From positions 963,838 through 1,027,837 of the forward strand of contig NZ_JAGSYG010000002.1 of assembly GCF_025685655.1 (NCBI RefSeq): 64,000 bases of DNA, read 5' to 3'. Within the stretch, counting starts at the first letter, position 1. Each line of letters starts with the position of its first letter. Both the position numbers and the translations under genes were made by a program. This document shows positions 58,701 to 64,000 of this stretch, piece after piece. Below the pieces are notes generated by a model. The model did not search any database, was not told where the DNA came from, and saw only the letters and a list, made by a program, of their open reading frames with translations. The stretch comes from Acidicapsa ligni. GTDB lineage: Bacteria > Acidobacteriota > Terriglobia > Terriglobales > Acidobacteriaceae.

Positions 58701-59347
58701 AGGGAAGCGAGCTTTTATTCCGCATTCTTGCTGAGGCTCCAACGCAGGTTGCAGCCATGCGGTTTGACGCGAATGCCTGGTGCGATTCGAATCCAATTGC
58801 GAGAAGGTCGAGGGTTTTCTCCGCACTACTCAACGAGGCTCGTTCGACAGCTTCAAAGACAATCGACATCGCCGAACAATTCAGGTGGTTGTCATCCGAC
58901 GCATTGCGTGCAGCGCTTACAAGCTGGGTGCGAGAGCAGGTGTCGACAGTTCTTCGCTGCGAGATTGAACGCGTAGCTCAAGACAAGGCGCTGCGCTCGC
59001 TGGGCCTTGATTCGCTAATGGCTCTTGAACTACGCAATCGTCTGGAACGCGGTCTACATCTCAAACTCTCGGCGACATTGGCCTGGAACTATCCGACTGT
59101 CGTTGCTCTTGCCGCGCATCTCGAAACGAAGCTTGCATCAGGAACACCAGGTTCAGCATTGGCAAGCGCCCTCGCAAAATCGGAAACCATCGATTCTGCT
59201 GCGTTGCCCCAAGAGAACCTTTCATCAATCAAAATATTCGAGGAAGCATCCACGCATGCGACGCCTGTTCGGTCGCATGTAGATCCTTCCGCGGCAGAAT
59301 TACTGGAGGCCGAATTGATGGGCGTCCAGAGTCTGCTGCATAAATAG
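52760..59347 (+). CDS. Fully reducing type I PKS module KS-AT-DH-ER-KR-ACP
   Basis: Multidomain synthase of 2195 residues that would add one extender unit and reduce it to a saturated methylene. KS (about 10-440) with Cys180 in NAACASSL (usual DTACSSSL), EAHGTGT and NIGHTE; AT with GHSMGE (Ser637) and VASH at 737-740, nearer to the methylmalonyl YASH signature than to malonyl HAFH; DH with HGVDGSILLP (His940) and Asp1113 in HPATLDAAL; ER (about 1435-1760) with HAAAGGVGLAA; KR with TGGLGGLG near 1778 and Tyr1924 in NYAAANAM; ACP with GLDSLM (Ser2085). The C-terminus (ELLEAELMGVQSLLHK) looks like a helical docking tail. AGGAGAAGC precedes the ATG. Confidence 0.95.
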   Translation: MKAAENSNSEPIAIIGMSCRLPGASSPEALWLSIVEKRDNLADYPGGRSPELDAYYAQPGVPNFASTARGGFLPDLDKFDASFFEISPREAQWTDPQQRLLLEVSWEAMEDAGLRREQLAGSKAGVYIGVWASDYERHSGANAPSIDFFHLAGGPLYGASSRISYQFDLRGPDASVNAACASSLVAIHMAVRALRAGECSVALAGGTNLIFRQELTQALASANVLSKDGRCKFGDASADGFVRSEGIGVLVCKRLSDAERDGDRILGLIRGTAVTNNGQVTGSMSSPSEEGQRQAMLDAVADAQLDPASIDYVEAHGTGTRAGDPVELAAIASVFGKQTGRSSIVRVGSVKSNIGHTESTAGIASIVKTIQAFQHRFFPPTIHAHELNPAVDWDNNGLMLEREGTQWEANFKSPRRASVNGLGLTGTNAHVVLEEAPPSVPINTASRAAYLLPISASSDAALLERARDIANRLEQSDLNGDSVSPCSIADLCFTAAVRRTHLSHRLAVTGTTSEELQGSLRAFASGQESRLSASGIAKQNNLPKVAFVFPGQGSQWIGMGRELLQSEPEFRHAIEACDLEIQKETGWSLLDQLQNPAREDQLARIDTIQPTLFAMEVALAELWKSWGITPHAVVGHSMGEVAAAHIAGILSLTDAVKIICRRSALLMRVAGSGAMVVVDLTRVEAEQAIAGLEDRISIAVSNSPRSTVLAGDPKALDGLVQRLEAQEIFCRWVRVDVASHSPQMDPLKDDLSEALRDIEPSSALVPMYSTVKAIVIDGGAGKQMDAAYWVSNLRETVQFAATVEMLIEQGFDAFIEMSPHPILIPFVEQTAEHVGRQVLAIGSLRREERETETLLLSLGRLYTHGFEVDWKRLYPVGNQVSLPAYPWQRERFWIESSNAKRSLMPGSGHPLIGEALHSAAGQYIWTPTLTADNHPWLKDHGVDGSILLPASAYVEMAQAVQQRVFATAARGIASTASIEHLRLDQAIILTANSEMLLQLIASPQSDGSFHLEFFTRTEESAEWNRAAEARLRQSVQTVAETVNLSAWEDAELSPESISGQRYAESFARFGYEFGPSFRQHEWATLLKSAGLAAIRVPQGLNVNGYHLHPATLDAALQLLASVLFENSQTDTALLPVEFDHIEFFPSIERSSVFYVRVLVESVGLLKGDVAIYDAQGHMRVRILGLEFKPLASTSADQLEAMMFTMDWEPLSDLRTGSKQASGSWLLIADHADHKNVADQLANALRQADVAVQIVSRAEVLKSEELLADNLSGVVFLASLELTASSSLAQAEEIHLHVVQVVQRLSDANEASTKGGEENTRFWTVTRSAQSIRGEFIASPLASGIWGLIASVQNEYPELHASCIDLPVEITPAEISRLAETLIGNPEEDRILLRANASYAARMTQWSADDSNASIFTITGDETSEDFKFPGSANSFELIQRSRSLLESFELRSTIHPDPGPDEVEIAVEAGGLNFLDVLRGMGINDALSGSHFGGECSGIILRVGANITAFQAGDAVIAISPSFQDATLFASCVNIPAALVVRKPQSMSFDQSAGLPCVFLTAYYALVKLAQVKRGEEVLIHAAAGGVGLAAIQVAQWLGAEVYATVGSDEKRAYIASLGVKHIMSSRTLDFRNEVLAKTNGEGVDVVLNSLAGPAIAAGLESLAPYGRFIEIGKRDIWENSKIGLNPFLRNRSFFAVDLAKSVEDRRAMVGELFGEVIALFEQGIFRALPVTVFPISQAGEAFRIMAQGKHMGKIILSMRGSDAQVHLDASRISFNATYLITGGLGGLGLVAAEALVARGARQLVLVSRREPSVEAQVILDKLESQGATILVRSHDLTSSKNVEELFAEIRSSRPPLRGIIHAAGVLDDAVVQHLTAEKFATVMDGKVGGALAIDKNIVPGELDFLIYHSSAAGILGTPGQANYAAANAMLDGLAHQQRSRGIPAISIDWGSWAEVGLAALQQNRGARLTSHGLTPLTPAEGSELLFRILAEAPTQVAAMRFDANAWCDSNPIARRSRVFSALLNEARSTASKTIDIAEQFRWLSSDALRAALTSWVREQVSTVLRCEIERVAQDKALRSLGLDSLMALELRNRLERGLHLKLSATLAWNYPTVVALAAHLETKLASGTPGSALASALAKSETIDSAALPQENLSSIKIFEEASTHATPVRSHVDPSAAELLEAELMGVQSLLHK

Positions 59348-59357
59348 GAGATGCATC

Positions 59358-62300
59358 TTGTCGGAGAGTAGCCAGAGCAATCTGAACCCGAACGACCAGC
59401 TCCTCGAGCGCGCGCGCAACGTCATCCGCGAACTTAGAGAAAAGCTAGTCGCCGCAGAGGCGTTAAGTAAGCCTGCGCCTATCGCTATCATCGGCATGGC
59501 TTGCGATTTTCCCGGCGTTCGAACAGACCTGGACGCTTTCTGGAAGATGACTGTTGAAGGCCGCGATGCGGTCTCCATGATCCCCGAGGATCGCTGGGAT
59601 CGCGAAGCTCTCTATGCTCCCCACGCGCCGACGCCTGGCAAAATGAATACACGTGAAGCCGCTTTTCTGGGAGATGTGGCGCGCTTTGACGCGGCCTTCT
59701 TTGATGTTGCTCCAGTTGAAGCCGTGCGCATGGATCCGCAGCAGCGCATCTTTCTCGAGACAGCATGGCATGCGATCGAGGATGCGGGCTTATCACGCGA
59801 GATGCTTAGCGGGAGCGAAACCGGAGTCTTCGTTGGTGTTCACAGTCAGAGCATGGACTACTATGCGCTGCAGGCCTCAGAGATTGATTCGCTCGATGCT
59901 TATGCCGCGACAGGTACAGCCCAGGATGTTATCGCCGGGCGCCTCGCTTACTGGCTTAATCTGCAAGGCCCGAGTATGGCGGTCAATACTGCATGCTCAT
60001 CGTCTTTGGTTGCATTGCACCTGGCCTGCCGAAGCCTGCGCGCAGGAGATTGCAGCGCTGCCATTGCTGGTGGAGTCAACCTGCTGTTGTCGCCAACAAC
60101 CAGCGTCGCTGCCTCGCAGTTACAAATGTTGGCTCCTGATGGACGGTGCAAAGCCTTCGATAGTCATGCCGATGGATTTGGGCGAGGCGAAGGCTGCGGA
60201 ATCGTTATCCTCAAGCGTCTGGCTGATGCGGAGCGCGATGGAGATCGCATCCTTACCATTATTCGCGGCTCGGCAATCAATCAAGATGGAAAGACGAATG
60301 GCCTCACTGCACCGAATGGTCTTGCACAGCAGCGCCTTTTGCGACGTGCTTTGGAGAATGCAGGTATTGCGCCTTCGCAGGTGGGCTATGTCGAGGCTCA
60401 CGGTACCGGCACTACTCTGGGCGATCCTATCGAAGTAGAAGCGCTTACGGAGGTTCTCGGCGCAGAAAATCGTATCTTCCCTTGCGCGCTTGGATCGGTG
60501 AAAGCAAACATAGGCCACCTCGAAGGAGCAGCCGGTATTGCCGGCGTTATCAAGGCTGTATTGGTATTGCGCAACGGCTACATTCCTCCCGTCGCCAATC
60601 TTAAACAACTTAATCCGCATCTCGCATTGCGAGGCTCAGGTCTGCACATTCCCATGCAAGGCCAACCGTGGCCGCGAAATGGACAGAGGATTGCTGGGGT
60701 CAGTTCGTTCGGTTGGTCGGGTACCAACGCGCATTTTGTTCTCGAAGAAGCAGCGGAACCGCAGGCAGACAATTCAGCATTCGTAGCGGAGAGTTCATTC
60801 GTAGTTGCAGTCTCTGCTCAGTCAACGGAGGCTCTTTACGCTTTGATGCTGGCCTATGCTGATCGCATCGAAAACGTAGGCCAGCGAGAGCTTCGCGACA
60901 TCGGTTTCACCAGCACATTGCGGCGTTCCCATCACGCGCATCGAGTTGCAGTTACAGGTACGAATGGCTCTGAAATCGCTGCGATACTTCGAGCCAAAGC
61001 AACAGCGTTGAAGGCGCACGAGGGTGTGAGACATTCATCTGAAAACGCAATCCAATCTTCGTCTGATTCTGCTAATCGCTTGCAACTGATCATAAGAATG
61101 TATGAACAGGGCAGCGACGTAGAGTGGAAAGAGATTTATCCCTCTGGTGGTCGAACGGTCAGCCTTCCTCGCTATCCTTTTCAGGGTAAGCGCTATTGGC
61201 TGAGTGAACGCAGCATCTGGCATTCCTCTACTGCCAATACAACTGCGCCCGATGCCTGGTTCTACTCCACGGAATGGGTCGAGCGGCCTTTGCCGATTAG
61301 CTCTACTCCAACGCCATTCAAAGCATGGCTCATCTTCGATGATGGATCTGCATTCGGCGAGACATTGGCTAACGTTGTTCGTAAGTATGGGCACAGAGGA
61401 ATCCTCGTAAGCAGTGGCGAAAATTTATCCAGACTCTCTACAAATCACTACACGATTCCGGGAGCAAATCCAGATCAGCTTGATCAGCTTTTTGCTCTGT
61501 TGGTAAGCGAAGGCATATCGACTGCCAATGTCATTTTCATCGCGGGGCAAAGTCGCGTGGAGGAGCTGACCTCACATGCACTTCACCTGGCGCAGGCTAT
61601 TCTTCGCAGTAAGCTTGATCTCAAGCTGTGGTTTATTTCGCGGCAATCCCAGGAGGATCATGCCGCTCTGCTGGGCTTCACTCGTGTTTTCGGCCTGGAA
61701 CATCCAGATCGCTCTGGCGTGGTAATCAATATTGATGAACATGCGGTTGAAGAGCAGGCAATTGCAGTCTTCAACGAGATAGCTCATGTAAACAGCGAAG
61801 ATAAAGTAGCTCTTCGTGCAGGCAGACGATTCGTTCCGCGTCTCAAACGACGCACAGCGGTGCGCAATAAGAGTTTTACTCTTCGTGAAGATAGATGCTA
61901 TCTGATCACCGGTGCTTTCGGCGGGATTGGACGGCATCTCGCTGAATGGCTGGTCAAACGCGGAGCACGCAACCTGGTGCTCGTCGGTCGTCGACATCCT
62001 GATGAGATGCAGCAGACTGAACTGATCCGGCGTCTTGACGATCTGCGCAAGCAAGGCGTCACAATCCATCTTCAGGTCTGTGATATTGCAGACGCATCCG
62101 CAGTAGACTCCCTCTTTCGTGATATTGAACTACGCGCGAAACCGCTATATGGTGTAATTCACGCTGCGGCTGCTATATCTTTTGGATCCATCGCGCAGGC
62201 AACCCAAAGAGATATCGATCTTGCTTTTGGAGCGAAAGTAGAAGGAGCCAGGCTGCTCGATTTGCATACACGCAAGCATCCACTGGACTTCTTCTTACTG

Positions 62301-63092
62301 TTCTCTTCTGCGGCGGTTTCCATCGGTTCGCGAAACGCGGCTCTTTACGCAGCCGCGAACAGTTGCCTGAATTCTCTTGCCATAGATCGCCGACATCATG
62401 GACTAGCTGCATCAAGCATTGAATGGGGACTGTGGGCAGACTCTGCCGCCATTGGTCAAAGAAGCCTGATCACAAATTCAGGATTCCTGCCCATGCAACC
62501 AGCAAAAGCATTGGATGCTTTAGAGCGCATTCTACTCACCGAAGATCAGACCGACGATTCGACAACGTTGATCGCTGACATTGATTGGCAGACGCTTCGA
62601 CCAGCGTTGCATATGCAACACCGCGGGCTCTTCATCGCCGACCTAGACGAGGCTCCCAGATCAACTGTGGTAGCAGGCGAAGCTCTTGCGTCAACTCATA
62701 CGCCGAAGATATTGCTGAAAATTCAAGGTGCCCCCGCAACAGAACGATTGGAGTTATTGATCGAATATGTAAGTGCGGAAACAAAATCAGTGTTCGGTAT
62801 TGCTGCTGATGAACCTCTCGACGAAGGACGCGGGTTTTTTGATCTCGGAATGGATTCGTTGATGAGCGTTGAATTGAAGAAGCAGCTTGAGTTGGGGCTA
62901 GGCGTTCAATTGCCAGATACCCTTACCCTCACTTATCCAAGCATCACTGCTCTTGCTACTTATCTCAAAACCAAACTCTTTTCCGAAGCCAATGATGCGG
63001 AGCTTGAGATAGCAGAGATGGACGATGCAGAAACAGATGCTGCAATTGCCGCTGAACTTGCGGCGATTCATCAGAAGCTGGGAGCGCGCTGA
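59358..63092 (+). CDS. AT-less type I PKS module KS-KR-ACP
   Basis: A 1244-residue synthase. N-terminal coiled-coil docking helix (LLERARNVIRELREKLVAAE), KS with Cys213 in NTACSSSL, EAHGTGTTLGDP and NIGHLEGA; then the usual KS-to-AT linker ends near residue 545 and the post-AT linker (VSLPRYPFQGKRYWL) begins by about 590, so the roughly 300-residue AT is missing with no GHSxG motif. KR with TGAFGGIG near 848 and Tyr997 in YAAANS; ACP with LGMDSLMS (Ser1167); C-terminal helix (AIAAELAAIHQKLGAR). The start is TTG, supported by AGGAG seven bases upstream; the nearby ATG at 59351 is out of frame. An acyltransferase must act in trans if the module is active. Confidence 0.93.
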   Translation: MSESSQSNLNPNDQLLERARNVIRELREKLVAAEALSKPAPIAIIGMACDFPGVRTDLDAFWKMTVEGRDAVSMIPEDRWDREALYAPHAPTPGKMNTREAAFLGDVARFDAAFFDVAPVEAVRMDPQQRIFLETAWHAIEDAGLSREMLSGSETGVFVGVHSQSMDYYALQASEIDSLDAYAATGTAQDVIAGRLAYWLNLQGPSMAVNTACSSSLVALHLACRSLRAGDCSAAIAGGVNLLLSPTTSVAASQLQMLAPDGRCKAFDSHADGFGRGEGCGIVILKRLADAERDGDRILTIIRGSAINQDGKTNGLTAPNGLAQQRLLRRALENAGIAPSQVGYVEAHGTGTTLGDPIEVEALTEVLGAENRIFPCALGSVKANIGHLEGAAGIAGVIKAVLVLRNGYIPPVANLKQLNPHLALRGSGLHIPMQGQPWPRNGQRIAGVSSFGWSGTNAHFVLEEAAEPQADNSAFVAESSFVVAVSAQSTEALYALMLAYADRIENVGQRELRDIGFTSTLRRSHHAHRVAVTGTNGSEIAAILRAKATALKAHEGVRHSSENAIQSSSDSANRLQLIIRMYEQGSDVEWKEIYPSGGRTVSLPRYPFQGKRYWLSERSIWHSSTANTTAPDAWFYSTEWVERPLPISSTPTPFKAWLIFDDGSAFGETLANVVRKYGHRGILVSSGENLSRLSTNHYTIPGANPDQLDQLFALLVSEGISTANVIFIAGQSRVEELTSHALHLAQAILRSKLDLKLWFISRQSQEDHAALLGFTRVFGLEHPDRSGVVINIDEHAVEEQAIAVFNEIAHVNSEDKVALRAGRRFVPRLKRRTAVRNKSFTLREDRCYLITGAFGGIGRHLAEWLVKRGARNLVLVGRRHPDEMQQTELIRRLDDLRKQGVTIHLQVCDIADASAVDSLFRDIELRAKPLYGVIHAAAAISFGSIAQATQRDIDLAFGAKVEGARLLDLHTRKHPLDFFLLFSSAAVSIGSRNAALYAAANSCLNSLAIDRRHHGLAASSIEWGLWADSAAIGQRSLITNSGFLPMQPAKALDALERILLTEDQTDDSTTLIADIDWQTLRPALHMQHRGLFIADLDEAPRSTVVAGEALASTHTPKILLKIQGAPATERLELLIEYVSAETKSVFGIAADEPLDEGRGFFDLGMDSLMSVELKKQLELGLGVQLPDTLTLTYPSITALATYLKTKLFSEANDAELEIAEMDDAETDAAIAAELAAIHQKLGAR

Positions 63093-63095
63093 GCG

Positions 63096-64000
63096 ATGAC
63101 AACAGACAACCAACCGCTTAGTTCAGAAAAGCAGACGCTGCTCGCCCTGCGTGCTTTGCGTCGGCGCGTCGAAGAACTGGAGCAGGCGCAAGACCACACT
63201 CGGGATCATAGCGAACCGATTGCCATCGTAGGCATGTCGTGCAGACTGCCCGGTGAGGTTGCGCATCCGCAGGCATATTGGCAACTCATGACTGATAGGC
63301 GCAATGCAGTGGTCGAGATTCCACGAGAGCGTTTTGATCTTGATTCGATCTTTGATTCGCGTCAACAGACCGCAGGTAAAACATACAGCCGTTGGGCTGG
63401 AATGCTCGATACGCCGGGAGATTTCGATGCCGAGTTTTTTGGCATATCTCCGCGCGAAGCGCTAAGTACAGATCCGCAACAGCGCCTGTTGCTCGAAGCC
63501 AGTTGGGAAGCACTGGAAGATGTAGGCATGGATCCTCGATCACTTGCCGGGCAAGATGTAGGCGTCTTTGTCGGTATCACCAGTTCTGAATACTCCCAGC
63601 ATCATCAACAATCAGTTCCTGTCGAAGAGTTCGAAGCCTATATGATGCAGGGCTCGGCGCTCAATGCCGCAGCCGGACGGCTTTCTTATTTTTATGGTTT
63701 CTCCGGTCCAAGCATGGCCATCGACACAGCATGCTCATCATCGCTGGTTGCTATTGATCGTGCCTGCCGCAGCCTCTCACAAGGAGAAACGAATCTTGCA
63801 TTGGCAGCGGGCGTAAGCTTTCTGGCCAATCCTGAGATGCTCATCATCGCTTCACAATGGGGCATGTTGTCAGCGCGCGGAGTTTGTAGAGCGTTTGATG
63901 GCGGGGCGGATGGTTTTGTTCGTGGCGAAGGTTGCGGGGTAGTGGTGTTGAAGCGCTTGCGAGATGCCGAGTTATCGGGGGATCGTATCCTTGGTGTGAT
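63096..64000 (+). CDS. Start of a third arm B type I PKS (partial, cut by window edge)
   Basis: ATG at 63096, three bases after the previous stop; the frame is open to the right edge (about 301 residues). It shows an N-terminal coiled-coil docking helix (LALRALRRRVEELEQAQ), then a ketosynthase: EPIAIVGMSCRLPGEV, FFGISPREALSTDPQQRLLLE, active-site Cys in DTACSSSLVAIDRA, and GADGFVRGEGCGVVVLKRL. The remaining domains lie outside. The helical tail of the preceding AT-less PKS and this N-terminal helix form a plausible docking pair. Confidence 0.93.
   Translation, partial: MTTDNQPLSSEKQTLLALRALRRRVEELEQAQDHTRDHSEPIAIVGMSCRLPGEVAHPQAYWQLMTDRRNAVVEIPRERFDLDSIFDSRQQTAGKTYSRWAGMLDTPGDFDAEFFGISPREALSTDPQQRLLLEASWEALEDVGMDPRSLAGQDVGVFVGITSSEYSQHHQQSVPVEEFEAYMMQGSALNAAAGRLSYFYGFSGPSMAIDTACSSSLVAIDRACRSLSQGETNLALAAGVSFLANPEMLIIASQWGMLSARGVCRAFDGGADGFVRGEGCGVVVLKRLRDAELSGDRILGV

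Overview
The window looks like a chromosomal segment of an Acidobacteriota species, probably Acidobacteriaceae (Granulicella/Terriglobus/Edaphobacter type). The basis is an 827-residue MacB-like 'acidobacterial duplicated orphan permease', an Oar-type TonB receptor with an N-terminal carboxypeptidase-regulatory domain, many Tat-exported enzymes, and moderate GC with GTG/TTG starts. No rRNA, convincing tRNA, IS element, phage gene or CRISPR array was seen.

Left part (1-20 kb). A four-gene + strand histidine-degradation operon (hutF, hutU, hutI, then an M20 amidohydrolase where hutG would be expected) meets, with no base between the stop codons, a - strand export operon: secreted beta-propeller protein, TolC-type channel, lipoprotein adaptor, RND pump. 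Upstream, on the same strand, lies an OmpR-type regulator and its sensor kinase. PmrA-like CTTAAG-N5-CTTAAG direct repeats precede both the pump operon and the regulator gene, suggesting one autoregulated circuit. Next come a three-gene amine/aldehyde oxidation operon and an MscS-type channel.

Biosynthetic arm A (20.1-33.5 kb, - strand). Transcribed from 33.5 kb leftwards: a carrier-thioesterase didomain whose carrier lacks the phosphopantetheine serine (Ala47), a type II thioesterase, an NRPS module predicted to load Gly, a KS-AT-KR-ACP PKS module using malonyl-CoA, and an NRPS module predicted to load Ala. TubC-like docking domains and an acidic C-terminal tail support the order Gly, then C2 unit, then Ala.

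Central part (33.5-51.8 kb). A membrane-anchored unknown protein and a repeat-bearing intergenic region are followed by a probable beta-glucan utilisation locus: MFS transporter, TonB-dependent receptor, LacI-family repressor, Tat-exported GH144-like enzyme, and a very large GH55-like twin beta-helix protein with a C-terminal SMP-30-like propeller. An identical 18-bp palindrome lies in front of the receptor gene and in front of the GH144-like gene. A NIPSNAP protein, the orphan permease and a multicopper oxidase follow.

Biosynthetic arm B (52.0 kb to the right edge, + strand). A second type II thioesterase, a fully reducing PKS (KS-AT-DH-ER-KR-ACP), a KS-KR-ACP PKS from which the AT appears cleanly lost, and the start of a third PKS cut by the window edge. 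Arms A and B point away from each other and could be one split NRPS/PKS pathway or two pathways; the sequence alone does not decide this.
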